A stretch of 64,000 nt of DNA, taken from positions 160,433,869 through 160,497,868 of the forward strand of contig NC_084463.1 in the NCBI RefSeq assembly GCF_027409185.1. The letters are read 5' to 3'. This document shows positions 1-11,067 of this stretch, in pieces; position 1 is the stretch's first letter; every line of letters begins with the position of its first letter. Both the position numbers and the translations under genes were made by a program. The DNA is from Cynocephalus volans (Eukaryota; Chordata; Mammalia; Dermoptera; Cynocephalidae). The notes beneath the pieces are model-generated. The model did no database searches. It saw only the letters and a list, made by a program, of their open reading frames with translations, and was not told the DNA's origin.

Positions 1-270
1 TTTGAGACCACCGATAACATGGTTTTCCTCTGAATAAGTGATTTAAGACAGAGCAAGCAAGAAAGGGCCCAAGATGGAAACCCGAGCTTTTGTATAACCT
101 GGCCTCAGAGGTGACATAGCATCATTGTATTCTACTGGTCCTACCCTGGTAAAATGTGCAAGGGGGCTCTGCAAGGTGTGAGCATGAGGAGGAAGGGTCA
201 TTGGGGGTGTCTTGGAGGATGGCTCTCAACTCTTTCCTCCTAGTTTTTTTTGTTTGTTTTGTTGTTGGTG
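1..270. other. Unclassified non-coding sequence
   Basis: No gene is visible. The stretch around 100-235 reads like an old, diverged interspersed repeat, but I cannot name the family. It passes into an antisense L1 at about 270. Confidence 0.4.
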
Positions 271-523
271 CCCCCAGTATTTTCCTGGATATTGTTGCAG
301 ATTTGTTTTCAGTATGAACTTTAGTATTAACTTGTTTAATTCTAAACTTGTTGGTATTTTTACTGGGGTTGCATTAAATTAATAAGTTAAGGAGAACTGG
401 CATCTTCATCATGTTGATGGAACCCCCATTCCAAGAACAGGGATGTTTTCCCATTTGTTCACACCTACTTTTGTGTCTTTCAGCAATATTTAAAAATTTT
501 CCTTATATAGGCTTCATAAAGTT

Positions 524-553
524 GGGGTTTTTTTTGGCAGCTGGCTGGTATAG
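524..553 (-). repeat. tRNA-Ile-type SINE, short 3' fragment
   Basis: A T-run followed by 'ggcagctggctggta' is the minus-strand 3' end of the monomeric tRNA-Ile SINE. Only about 30 nt are present. Confidence 0.5.
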
Positions 554-1172
554 AGATGCAGTTGTAAATTAACTTCTCTGCCATCGTATCTTCTAATTGG
601 TTATTGTTTATATATATAAAAACTATGATTTCTCTGTGTTAGTTTTATATCCTATCAACTAATTGAAATATTTTATTGTCTGAGTTAGTTTTATCATTGA
701 TTGTCTTGGGCTTTACAGATGTACTATTGCACTTTCTGCAAACAGAGATAGTTTTCTATTTTCTTTGCCAATTCTTATGCTTCTACTTTATTTCTCTTAT
801 CTAATTTCATTGGCTAATATCTCTAGTAAAATGTTAAATAGTAGCAGAGATAGTGGGCATCCTTGCCTTGTTCCTGAACTTAGTGAAATGTTTCTAGTAT
901 TTCTGCTTTTAGTAAGATACTGGCATTAGGACTTCAGAAAGTTCATGGAAGGATTTGTTTCATCTGTTAATTACATTTTTCCATGAACTTTTTGAAGTAC
1001 CCTCATATATATCATATATATATATATATATTCATCTTAAGGAAATATCTCTAAATTCCTATTTTCTGAAGTGTTTTTATTAAGTGAGGTGTTTAATTTT
1101 GTGGAAGGTTTTTTCAGCATCTATGCAGATAATCATATAATTTTTTCCTTTAAATTTATTAATATCATTTGT

Positions 1173-1751
1173 TGTGGAATATACTATAAAGCAAATGTGC
1201 CTCACAGGGCCTGGTTTTCCAAAGCCTTGCAGTTTCAAATATTGACCTTGCAAAAGATGGGAAATTTTCCCCAGGCTATTGAATCTCTGTTGCAAGATAA
1301 GAATCATACCACAGCAAGGCTGCTGGCTCAAAGACAGACAAGTTATTAATAGATATGTAAAGTTACTAAAAAGCTCCTAGAGGGAAAAGGAATGTTGGCT
1401 AAATCAAGCCTTTGCTAGTGGATCACTTAATTGCCTAACAGAATGTCATCTGACTTGTTTTTACTGAATGTTACCAGCTTCTACTGTAAAACTTGTTAAA
1501 CTGTACTTAGCAAAACCTCACCTATGTCTCTTCCTGTAACTTCTTGGTCTGGAGAATAAATGCAGGATGAGAACCCCAATTCGTGGTTAATTTCCCAAAT
1601 GGAAGAAATGCCTCACGCTTGAGGAAGTTCTGGGAGATTAACCTCTTTCTGGGGCTTCTCCCTGCTCAAAAGAGATCGGCTTTGAGTAATCTTTGGTGGC
1701 TCTGTCATCCAGGGGAAAAGGGGTGACAAATCCATGGGAGGCAAAGCAACA
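1173..1751 (+). mobile_element. Solo LTR, family A, copy 1
   Basis: This 579-bp element starts TGT and ends ACA. It is flanked by a perfect 6-bp target duplication, ATTTGT, at 1167-1172 and 1752-1757. AATAAA lies at about 1555, which leaves a U5-like part of about 190 bp. It sits inside an antisense L1 whose sequence resumes across the insertion. Related copies lie at 57697-58253 and 38336-39117 on the other strand. A 6-bp duplication is usual for class II (ERV2/ERVK-like) LTRs; that class call is inference. It is a solo LTR fossil with no internal genes beside it. Confidence 0.8.
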
Positions 1752-1964
1752 ATTTGTGATATTAATGGATTTTCTAATATTGAACCAATCTTATATTTCT
1801 AGAATAAATCCCACTTTGTTGTGGTATATTGTTTTCTTACTAATTCTGTTTGCCAATATTTTATTTAGTATTTTTGCATCAATATTCATGAATGATATAA
1901 GTCTATAGTTTTCTTTCCAGATGTAGGTGTCAGTATTTTACTTGCTTCCTAAAAGAAACAAGGA

Positions 1965-2071
1965 GGGCTGGCCGATTAACTCAGTTGCTTAGAGTGCAGC
2001 CTTATAAAACCAAGGTGAAGGGTCTAGATCACCATACCAACCACCTGCCAAAAATTTTTTTAAAAGAAAAG
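1965..2071 (+). repeat. tRNA-Ile-type SINE (CYN-like) monomer
   Basis: A tRNA-like A box and B box are followed by an A-rich tail. It is flanked by the 14-bp duplication aaaagaaacaagga (1951-1964 and 2072-2085), which shows retrotransposition into the older L1. Confidence 0.8.
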
Positions 2072-2289
2072 AAAAGAAACAAGGAATGTTCTGAAACAAT
2101 TTATAGAGTGTTGGGATTATCTGGTCTTTAAAGGTTTGAAGACTTCCCCTGTGAAACCATCTGGGCCCAGTGCATTTTTGTGAGGTAGGTCTTTAATAAT
2201 TTTCTCTGCTTTTTTTTTTTTTTCCTATGGGTGTTGGTATGTTTAAGATTTTTAACTAATGGGGTACAGTCTGCTAATCTCTATTTTTT

Positions 2290-2397
2290 CTTTTTCTTTT
2301 TTTCTTTTTTTTTGGTGGCTGGCTGGTACAAGGATCCAAATCCGTGACCTTGGTGTTATAAGGCTGTGCTCTAACCAATTGAACTAACTGGCCGTCG
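2290..2397 (-). repeat. tRNA-Ile-type SINE monomer
   Basis: Starts with a T-rich run (the A tail on the minus strand), then the reverse complement of the tRNA-Ile-like body ending in 'ctaactggcc'. A taatctct-type target duplication flanks it. Confidence 0.75.
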
Positions 2398-3067
2398 TAA
2401 TCTCTGTTTCCATAGGGAATTATCCATTTACTCCAGGTTTTCATATTTATTTGTATAAAGGTCTGAAAAGTAGTCTCTTATGCTTTTTAAATCCTTTTAG
2501 TTTTTCTTAAAACAATTATTTTTTTATAAAAATTGTGGTAAAATATGCATAATGTAAAATTTACCATTTTACATTAATGGTAAGTGAATTAAGTACAGTG
2601 AATTAAGTACATTCGCATTGTCATGCGACCATCAGTACCATCTACCCACAAAACGTTTTCCTTCTTGCAACACTAAAACTCTATACCCATTAAACAGTAA
2701 CTGTCCATTCCCCCCTAACACCACCACCCACGTTCTGACAACCACCATTCTACTTTCTGTCCCTGTGAAATTTCCTCTTGGGTAGGAGTGGAATTGCTGT
2801 GTTAAATGGTAACTGTATCTAACTTTTTTAGGACCAGCCAAACTTTTCCAAAGCAGCTGCACGATTTTGCATTCCCATCAGCAATGCGTGAGGGTTCCAG
2901 TTTCTTCACATCCTTGCCAATACTTGTTACTGTCTGTCCTTTTTTTATTATAGCCATCCTAGTGGGTATGAAGTGGTATATTGTTGTGTGTGTTTGTGGT
3001 TTGTTTATGCATTTCCTTAATGATTTTGTGCAGTTTTTCATGTGCTTATTGGCTGTTTGTATCTCTT

Positions 3068-3138
3068 TTTTTTTTTTCAAAGGCTGGCCAGTAGAGGGAT
3101 CCAAACCCTCGACCTTGGTGTTATAACACTGTGCTCTT
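3068..3138 (-). repeat. tRNA-Ile-type SINE monomer, shortened
   Basis: A T-run is followed by 'aggctggccagtagaggga' and the B-box region. It stops within the A-box side, so it is truncated at its 5' end. The flanks share ttgtatytctt. Confidence 0.7.
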
Positions 3139-3284
3139 GTATTTCTTCTTTGGAAAAATGTCTATTAAGATACTTTACCCATTTAAAAATAGGGCTATTG
3201 TATTTTTATTATCAAGTCTGTAGACTCTTTCAAATATTCTGGACAAGTCTGTTATCAGATACATAGTTTCGGGGTTTTGTTTTG

Positions 3285-3373
3285 GTTTTGGTGGCTGGCT
3301 GGTACAGGGATCCAACCCTGGACTGTGTTGTTACCAACACCGAGTTCTAACCAACTGAGCTAATTAGCCAGCC
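3285..3373 (-). repeat. tRNA-Ile-type SINE monomer
   Basis: The sequence 'ggtggctggctggtacaggga' begins the reverse complement of the monomer, which closes with 'gagctaattagccagcc'. Confidence 0.75.
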
Positions 3374-3439
3374 AGATAGTTTGCAAATATTTCCTCCCAT
3401 TCTGTGGTCATCTGTTCACTTTCTTTTCTATTTTTTAAT

Positions 3440-3531
3440 TTTCTTTTGATGGATGGCCGGTTGAGGGATCTGGACCCTTGATGTTGGTGTTATCAGTACC
3501 ATACTGTCCCAGGTGTGCTAAACAGCCAGCC
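3440..3531 (-). repeat. tRNA-Ile-type SINE monomer
   Basis: Reverse complement of a diverged monomer from 'gatggatggccggttg' to 'aaacagccagcc'. The flanks both read cactttctt. Confidence 0.7.
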
Positions 3532-3828
3532 CCTCTTTTCACTTTCTTAATGGTATCCTTTGCAGCACAAAGCTTTTTAAATTTTTTACCTCATTTTAAA
3601 TATGTAATTGTATACTTCATAGAGTTTTGGTAAATTTACCAAGTCGTGCAACTATCAGCACTATCTAGTTTTAGAACATTTCATTACTACAAAAATATCT
3701 CTTGTGCCCATTTACATTCATTCCATGTTTTCACCAGCAGCCCTAGACAACTGCTAATCTGGTTTCTGTCTCTATTGATTTGTTTTTTCTAGACTTTTAT
3801 TTTTTAATTTTTAATTAAAAAAAATTTT

Positions 3829-3989
3829 TTTAAAAGATGACTGGTAAGGGGATCTTAACCCTTTGCTTGGTGTTGTCAGCACCACACTCACCCAGTGAGC
3901 TAACCGGCCATCCCTATATAGGGATCCGAACCCGTGATCTTGGTATTATCAACACCGCACTCTTCCGAGTGAGCCATAGGCCAGCCCAA
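3829..3989 (-). repeat. tRNA-Ile-type SINE dimer
   Basis: Reverse complement of the dimeric form: right unit ('gatgactggtaaggggatc'), linker 'ccatccctatatagggatcc', then left unit ending in 'gccataggccagccc'. Confidence 0.8.
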
Positions 3990-4019
3990 TTTAAAAAATT
4001 TTTTTTACATAGCATTTTT

Positions 4020-4190
4020 AAAAAATTATTTTTAATTGACACATAATAATTGTACATATTTACAAGCTTCAGTGTGATAGCACAATTCGTGTATACAATG
4101 TGTAATGATCAAATTAGGATAATTAGCATATCTATCATCTCAAACATTTATCATTTCTTTTTTGTAGGAACATTCGAAATTCTCTCTTTG
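4020..4190 (-). mobile_element. L1-related fragment
   Basis: Contains 'tgtgtaatgatcaaattagg' and 'attagcatatctatcatctc', a block common in L1-derived sequence. It ends where the mini-L1 begins. Confidence 0.5.
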
Positions 4191-4192
4191 AG

Positions 4193-5679
4193 GCTTCTGG
4201 TCAAGATGGCAGAATAGATAGTCCCCAGCATCACTCTCTCCCACAAACCAATCAATTTACAACTATTAAAAAGCAACGACAGCCAAGCTGGGGCCGCTAG
4301 AGCTCATGGGAAGAGGAGGAGAGACCTATGGAATTCACAAAGGTGGAAGAAGCCATGATGAGAGAAAGAAAAAAAACTGCTTGGAGCATTTTGGGCTGCG
4401 GCTGCTTTAAGTCTGGAGCTGCTGAGCACATGGAGCAGGAGTTGGCAGAAGCTGCAGCTGTGTCCTTCAGATGGAGTTGCTTGGAGGTGGTAGGGGAGAA
4501 GGGGGTCTTGGTGGCCCCCAGGACAGCAAGACCACTAACAGGGTTCCCATGGAACCACACAGGAGCAAGGAGCAACAACAACTGAAAAAAAAGGAGCCAT
4601 CATAAGCCAATGAGTCATCACAAGAGACTGGAGCACAGACCATCCCATGGGAAGTGTTTGGAGCATGGGCGGTGGGGGAGACAGGCCCACTGGGAGAACA
4701 CTGGGACACAGCAAGGACAACTGATCCATTCCCCAATCAGCGTAGGACCACTAGAGGAAACTGGTCAGGAATACAGAATTGCATGGGGTGCAGTCTGATG
4801 AAAAGACTCAGGCCCAGATCAGAGATTCTACCCAACCCAGGTCCACCAGGTCTCTGGAGAGCAGGAAGTACCTATAAGGTCAACCATTAAACCCTGAGCT
4901 GCACAAAAAGCCTTCCCTAGGGAAACAGCAGCAAAGCAGCAATTTAGCTTAACCACAGAGCTCAAGTACTTGTTCTCACAGGAAGTTCCCTCATTTTACA
5001 AGTAAGCAAAGGATAAAATATTAGTTCTGGCCCAGGCACACCACCAGCACCTCAGGGCCCACTCAGGGACCTGAGACTTGGAGCTGGTGACCAGACGCCA
5101 CCCCCACCCACAACCAGGCACACCGCCAGCACCATGGAGCATGCCAAAAACATCACCTCCATGTGGGTGGCCCACCACAGCCACCACAGTAACCACGGCT
5201 GCCACGAAACTGGCTACATGTCACAACCACCATGCAGATGGTCCACCAGCTACTGGAATGCACTGACATAAGGAGAGTCACCAGCAGAGACCAAAGAAAA
5301 GAAGAGGATGTCTCTTTCTACAAAGCCTATTCCAGAGTGACAGAAGAAGCATCTGCTCTATGATAATACTGGGGGAACTGAACACACCTTTCAGCATTGG
5401 ACAGATCATCTAGGCAACAAATCAACAAAGTAACCAGGACTCTTTCAGAAGGAGAGAAGAAATCTAGGGTTATCAGTGCTCACAGTGGGTAAGGAGAGGG
5501 CGATGGGGAGAGATTGGACAAGGGGCATAAAGAATAAGTACGATTTGTAACAATATATATACTAGTAATATTGATTTGATCAACATATGTCAACATTGAA
5601 TCCCCAAAATATGTATAAGCAATTATGATTCAATAAAAATTTTTTAAAAATAATAATAAAATAAAAATAAAATAAAATA
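4193..5679 (+). mobile_element. Internally deleted (mini) L1: 5'UTR-like start joined to an L1 3' end
   Basis: It opens with 'ggtcaagatggcagaataga', a typical L1 5'UTR start, runs about 1.1 kb through non-ORF sequence, and has a short ORF2-like patch near 5400 ('attggacagatcatctaggc'). It ends in an L1-like 3'UTR ('caattatgattcaataaaaa') and an A-rich tail. The whole element is about 1.5 kb instead of 6 kb, with no ORF1 and almost no ORF2. It could be an internally deleted or spliced L1 copy. No clean target duplication was found. Confidence 0.55.
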
Positions 5680-5716
5680 ACACCACGCTCTAACCAACTG
5701 AGCTAACCGGCCAGCC
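5680..5716 (-). repeat. tRNA-Ile-type SINE, 5' part only
   Basis: The sequence 'ctaaccaactgagctaaccg' followed by 'gccagcc' is the minus-strand 5' half of a monomer. It directly abuts the A-rich tail of the mini-L1. Confidence 0.65.
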
Positions 5717-6295
5717 TTTTTAAAAAATCACTATATAATCATTCTCCTTCTCGCTAGTAATGCGGTTTGCCTTAAAGTATATATTTTTTCTGATACTAAT
5801 CTAGCTATTTCAGCTTCCTTTTAGTAAGCATCTGCCTGTTACTTTTTTCTGTCCTTGTACTTTCAAGCTTTTTTTTTCCACATCAGAGGGCACATCCTCC
5901 AACTTCATAACAAGGTCCAGGGGCAGGCACATCTCACACAATAGTGTTAAAACCCAATCATCATGCTTATGAACCACAAAAGGATCAAACTTTTAATATT
6001 GTTATGTTTTATGCGTATCTTGTAAGTAGCATACTGTACAGGGCTAGCCAGTTTGCTCAGTGGGTTAGATAGAGCGCAGCCCTATAACACCAAGGTCAAG
6101 GGTTCGGTTCCCTGAACCAGTCAGCCACCAAAAAAAGAAAATGCACGCAGTACTAATACCTATTTTATAAATAGTATACAATTTATAGACAGTATATTTA
6201 TAAATATGCTATTTTATAAATTTTATATGTTAAATATAAATATAAATTTTATAAACAGTACATTAGTTAGCACTGTATAATTATGCTGTGATAAT
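5717..6295. other. AT-rich intergenic sequence
   Basis: No gene seen. 6150-6270 is a simple AT-rich stretch with repeated 'tataaat' words. A SINE monomer lies at 6042-6137. Confidence 0.5.
6042..6137 (+). repeat. tRNA-Ile-type SINE monomer
   Basis: tRNA-like body from 'gggctagccagtttgctcag' to 'cagtcagccacc', followed by an A-rich tail. Confidence 0.75.
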
Positions 6296-6773
6296 TGTGG
6301 TAGGCAGAATATGTCACAAAGATCTCCATGTCCCAATTCCCAGAACCTGAGAATATGTTATCTCACATGGCGAAAGAGACTTTACAGATATGATTCAGTT
6401 AAGGATCTTGAGATGGGAGGCTGGTAAGCCCAATGTTGTCACATGAGTCCTCAAAAGAAGGAGGCAGATGAAGGAGGGCTCAGAGTCAGAGACATCTGAA
6501 GATGTTGTCTGTGAACACGTGGGAAAGAGGTCATAAGCCAGGGAATGCAGGCAGCCTCTAGAAACTGGAGAAAGCAAGGAAATAGATTCTGGAGGCTCCA
6601 AAAGGAGGGAAACCCTGCTGACACCTTGATTTTATTTATTTATTTATTTGACACTTTGATTTTAGCCTACTGAGACTCGGTTTGGACTTGTGACCTCCAG
6701 AACTGTAAGATAATAAATATGTGTTGTTTTCAGCCACTAAGTTTCCTACAGCAGCAAATAGAGATCTAATACA
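6296..6773 (+). mobile_element. MLT1-type MaLR solo LTR
   Basis: Begins TGTGGTAGGCAGAAT and contains the MaLR words 'gaatatgttatctcacatgg', 'aatgcaggcagcctctagaa' and 'cctccagaactgtaagataa'. It ends near 'gatctaataca'. A (TTTA)n run interrupts it near 6630-6650. It is an old, diverged LTR fossil without internal sequence. Confidence 0.8.
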
Positions 6774-6807
6774 ATAAACAACCCCAAAGTCCCAGTGGCT
6801 TTCTTTT

Positions 6808-6939
6808 TATTTTATTTTATTTTATTTTATTTTTTTATTGTTTTTTTTTTCGCCAGTGACTGGCCTGGTACAGGGATATGAACCCGTGACCTCGGCATTA
6901 TAAAGCTGTGCTCTAATCAACTGAGCTAACTGGGCAGCC
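6808..6939 (-). repeat. tRNA-Ile-type SINE monomer with long T-rich tail
   Basis: A (TTTTA)n/T-run tail precedes the reverse complement of the monomer ending in 'gagctaactgggcagcc'. Target duplication cagtggctttc lies on both sides. Confidence 0.8.
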
Positions 6940-7239
6940 TCAGTGGCTTTCAACGAGTTTATTTCTTGACCATATTACATGCCCTTTACAGTTTGGTTTC
7001 GACTCTGCTCTGTGTCCTGTTTATTCCAGAACCCAGGCTAGAGAGGCTGCACCTACCAGGGGGACCCCAGGCTCAGGCAGAAGGAAAAGAGCAATGGCAG
7101 AACCACAATGGGGCTTTTAAAGCTTCTGCTCAGATGTGGCATATATTATTTCTGCTCAGATTGTCCCACTGAAGCAAGTCATGTGGCTAAGCATAACACA
7201 GGAGTAGGGAGTAGACTCCTCCTAGAAGAAAGGACATCT

Positions 7240-7342
7240 GGGCTGGCTGATTAGCTTGGTTCGTTAGAGCATGGTGTTGATAACACCAAGGTCAAGTGTT
7301 CGAATCCCCATGCTGGCCAGTTGCCAAAAAAAAAAAAAAAAA
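7240..7342 (+). repeat. tRNA-Ile-type SINE monomer
   Basis: Body from 'gggctggctgattagcttgg' to 'ctggccagttgcc' plus an A18 tail. The flanks share aaaggaca. Confidence 0.8.
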
Positions 7343-7944
7343 GACAAAAGGACACCATTTCCTCTAGGCAGGGTCCAGCATGCATAAAGGTCCTGGGGCA
7401 GGGAGGGATGGGATTGACAGAACTGAAAGAGGCTGTTCTAGCTGGAGAACAGTGATGGAGGGCCAGGGCCACGGATGTGATTAGAGAGATAAGCAAGGGC
7501 AGATGTGCAGGGCCTTGTAAACCATTTATTCATTCAACAGATATGAGCAACACGCTTACATATTAGGCTCTGAGTCAGGGCTGGGGGCTTGGTGATGGAC
7601 AAGACTGACCCTCTAGCTGGGAAAACACACAAGAAGTAGGTAAACAAGGAAGCGAGATGATTGCAGACTGATAAGCACTGCGTTTAAGGAGTTTGCGTTT
7701 TATTAAAAGGACTATTCTTTTAAAAGACCATTCCAGCTCTAGAGAGGACCAATTGCGCAAGGAAGTCGGGAGACTGTTTAGGGGACCGTTGTGGCAGTCC
7801 AGGCAGCAGATAACAGCCTTGGCCAATGGAGGAGGCAGTGGGGAGGAGAGGAGAGTATGGGTTAGGGAGTATTTTTGCGCTGGAATCCAATCAATTTTGT
7901 GATGAATTGAATGTTGGGGCAAGAATAATAGTGGAAATACTCCC
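7343..7944. other. Intergenic sequence with old repeat remnants
   Basis: No gene seen. 7515-7600 ('ttattcattcaacagata') and 7680-7800 ('ggcagtccaggcagca') look like ancient mammal-wide repeat pieces, probably of L2 type. Open frames on both strands here have no coding character. Confidence 0.4.
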
Positions 7945-8240
7945 TGACACTCATCCAAGGAAACAGCAGGAGAATGTAGCCGCACAACTGAACCTCATCC
8001 CAAGGCAGATTCTACTATGTGATTCTATTTGCACAAAGTTCAGAAACAGGCAAAGCTAACCTGTGATGATAGAGGCCAGATACGTGATTAACCTGGCAGG
8101 GGTGGGGATGGCTAGAGGCTGGGAGGGCAGCATGATGGGACTGCCCGGTACACAGGGGTGCTCTGAAAATTCTTCAAGCTACCCATTTATCATCTGGGCA
8201 CTTTTTTCTATCGTTGCAATAAAATATTTACTTCAAAAAC
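7945..8240 (+). mobile_element. L1M 3'UTR-like fragment
   Basis: The words 'tgtgattctatttgcacaaa', 'cagaaacaggcaaagctaac' and 'ctgtgatgatagaggccaga' match the sense 3' end of old L1 elements. Confidence 0.55.
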
Positions 8241-8257
8241 AGTGCCTTCCAGGTTTT

Positions 8258-8297
8258 ATATATTGTGTGTGTGTGCACGCGTGCGCGTGCATGTGTA
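8258..8297. repeat. Alternating GT/GC purine-pyrimidine run
   Basis: About 35 bases of alternating GT/GC/CA steps ('gtgtgtgcacgcgtgcgcgt'). The pattern favours the Z-DNA form; no function is implied. Confidence 0.7.
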
Positions 8298-8820
8298 TTT
8301 TGTTTTTGCGACCACTTCCTCAGGGAAAACTGAGGAAGGAGGGGGCTCATGGGGGCAGAGAAGGAGTTGAAGGTGCCTGGAGAATCCAAGTAGAGATGTT
8401 GAAGAGGCCGCTGGAACTACAAGTGTGTGAACTTGGAGATGTAGTTGGGGCTGGGAGGAACCTTTGCAGCCTCTGGAGGGATTTAAATCCAGTGGAATAG
8501 ACCACTTGGAGAGCAAATCAGGGATGTGTGCAGAGGAAAAGAGCCCAAAACCAGGCCTGGAAGGCTGCTGCCCTCGGCCCATGCTCATCTCCACGCCGCC
8601 TCCGCCCACGTGCCTCCATCCATCATGGCCCCACATGCATTCAACCAGGGCAGCTTGGAAGCCCCAAGCCCCTGGCTCCTTCTACAGTGTCCTGTCTGTG
8701 GATGGACACTCTCTGGGGCTTCATATCTTGGGGACAAAAGGTCTTCAGGGATGGGAGAAAACCAGCCTTTGAAATCCTTCCCACAATCCATTCATTTCTT
8801 TTTTTTTTTTTTTTTTTTTG

Positions 8821-10160
8821 ATAAATTGTACTCCATCAAAATTAAAAACATTCGCACTATGAAAGACAGTGCTAAGATAATGAAAAGACAAGCTACAGTT
8901 TGGGAGAAAATGTTTGCAAATCATATATCCAATAAAAGGACTCGTATTCAGAATATATAAAGAAAATAATCCGATTAACAAATGGCTTAAACGGACTTGA
9001 ACTATGCTTCACCAGAGAAGATACATGGATGGAAATGTACCAGTTTCCTAGGGCTGCCATAACAAAGGACCACAAAGTGGATGACTTAAAACGACATAAA
9101 TTTATTATTTCTCATAGTTCTGGAGGCCAGAAGTCCAGAATCAGGGGGCTGACGGGGTCATGCTCCCTTGCTCAGTTTCTGGTGGTTGCCTGCAATCCTT
9201 GGCTTGGAGCTACCTAACTTCAGTCTGCCTCATTTGTCACATGGTTATCTTCCCTCTATGTATCTGTTTTCACCCGGTGTTCTCCTCTGTGTGTGTCTTG
9301 CCTGTGTCTCTTCTCCCCCTCTGATGAGGACACCGGTCATATTGTATTAGGACCCACCCTCATCAAGATGAATGGGACCTTGTCTTAACTTGATTATATC
9401 TGCAAAGGCCATATTGCCCAATAACTTTGCATTCATAGGTAACAGGGTAAGGACACCAACACAGTTTTCTGGGGGGACAGGATTCAACCCCCAACAGAAA
9501 ATATGCACACGAAAAGATGCTCAACATCATTAGCCATTAGAGAAATGCAAGTTAAAGCCACTGTGACTATTATAATAACTAAAATAAAAAATACTGCCAA
9601 TACCAAAAGAGCCACTCTGAGAAACAGTTTGGCTATTTCTTAACAAATATTTCCCACATAACTCCTCCTAGGTATTTACTAGGTATTTCTCCTAGAGAAA
9701 TAAAACTTATATCCTTATAACCTGTACACGAATGTTCATAGCAGCTTTATCTGTAATAGCCCCAAATTGGAAACAGCCCATTTCACACCATGGACCACTA
9801 CGCAGTGATAGAAAGAAACAAGCTGGCCGGATTTCAACGGCATTATGTTGTGTGAAAAAGCCAGTCCCAAAAGGTCCTATGCTGTGATTCCATTTACATA
9901 ACATTCCTGAAATGACAAAAGTACAGAGATGGAGAACAGATTGATGGTTGTCAGGGGGAGGGGTGGGGAGAAGGATGTGACTATAAGAGGACAGCATAAG
10001 GGAGTTTCTTTGGGGTGATGGAATGTTCCATATCCCGATTGAGGTGGTGGCAACACAAACCTATGCATGCAAAACTTTGTATAACTAGACACCAAAAACC
10101 AAAAGTGAGTGCATGTAAAAAATGATGGAATCTGAATAAGGTCTGTAGTTTAATTGTACC
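8821..10160 (+). mobile_element. L1M element, 3' part of ORF2 and 3'UTR, split by an LTR
   Basis: Sense-strand ORF2 end sequence ('ctccatcaaaattaaaaaca', 'ggagaaaatgtttgcaaatc') runs to 9035. It resumes after the LTR at 9497 ('agatgctcaacatcattagc') and continues into a 3'UTR ('gatggaatgttccatatccc'). It is diverged and not coding. Confidence 0.8.
9036..9496 (-). mobile_element. MLT1-type MaLR solo LTR
   Basis: On the + strand it starts TGTACCAGTTTCCTAGGGC and ends CCCAACA. Inside are the reverse MaLR words 'agttctggaggccagaagtc' and 'gatgaggacaccggtcat'. It is inserted in the L1 at 8821-10160, and the flanks share a gaaa-type duplication. A fossil with no internal region. Confidence 0.8.
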
Positions 10161-10900
10161 AAAATCAACTTCCTGGTTCTAATTGTACTATGTACTATTA
10201 TATGAGTAGGTAAGATGTTAACATTGGGAGAAGCCAAGGAAAGAGGACACAGAAATTTTCTCCCCAGTGTGGAGCGTGTCAGATCTCCGAGGCTGTCACT
10301 GAAGCCACCTAGGGTTAAGGCCATTAGCCCATTCACAGGCTTCTTTTTTATATCCCCTTATTGACCTCTAGCCATATTTATGGTAGGGGGAGGAGAGAAG
10401 TTGAAAACACATCTGGTTTGGGGGATTTATTTAGTTTTTCTGTACATCTTCTCCATGTCAGGCTTTGCCCCAAAGCAGCCTTGGACCAGACAGCCCTGCC
10501 CCCAGTTTGTCAGTGCAGGTCTGGGCCAGAGAGCCAGGCTGAAGCCGTGTGGCGGCGGCAAGTTGCTTAACCTCTCTGGACACAGCCTAAACACTGCATT
10601 TTAGTTGTTGTTTTTCATTTGTTAAACGAGGCTACTATGGGGTTGCTGTGAGGAACGCGGGAGTGAATTTGATTCTAGCCTTATCAGTAAGCACCAACAG
10701 ATGTTTATGCAGCTGGCGATGGAGGCTGCTGGGTTCACAGCTTCCTTTCTGGGGGAGGAAGACAATGAACACACGAGGGAAACCACATGTGTGCACACAC
10801 ACAAAAACAGGGTGACTTGCTGAAGACCAAGTGGTCAAGGAAGTCCTTACCAGCCACAAGGAGCATGGGAGGTGGCTGGGGGAGAAAACACAGACACCAA
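10160..10900. other. Intergenic sequence without recognised features
   Basis: I see no gene, RNA or clear repeat. Open frames present on both strands overlap each other and lack splice or family support. Confidence 0.4.
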
Positions 10901-11067
10901 GATCCAAGGACACCAAAAGATGCAGAGACCAGAGAGGCCCAGAGACTGAGAGCCCCTGAAATATCCAGAGACTCAGAGAGACCAAAAGACCAAGAGATCT
11001 AGAGACACCCAGAAACCAGACATGAAGAAGCTTTGAGAGACTCAGAGATACTGAAAGATTCAGAGAC

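Larger units (their letters stand above)
270..2520 (-). mobile_element. L1 LINE fragment, ORF2 region, interrupted
   Basis: Read on the minus strand, this is diverged L1 ORF2 sequence. The + strand shows the familiar antisense ORF2 blocks: the 'gttgatggaacc...ccatttgtt' block near 411-460, the block at about 1758-1920, and the block near 2100-2190. A solo LTR (1173-1751) and two tRNA-type SINEs (1965-2071, 2290-2397) sit inside it, so this L1 is older than all three. No intact ORF remains. Confidence 0.8.
2520..3640 (-). mobile_element. L1M 3'-end fragment
   Basis: The + strand shows the antisense 3'-end blocks of old mammalian L1M elements: 'cagcaatgcgtgagggttcc', 'gccatcctagtgggtatgaa' and 'tcatgtgcttattggctgtt', then the 'tgtctattaagatact' and 'atttcctcccattctg' blocks. 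Three SINE monomers interrupt it. It is diverged and non-coding. Confidence 0.75.
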
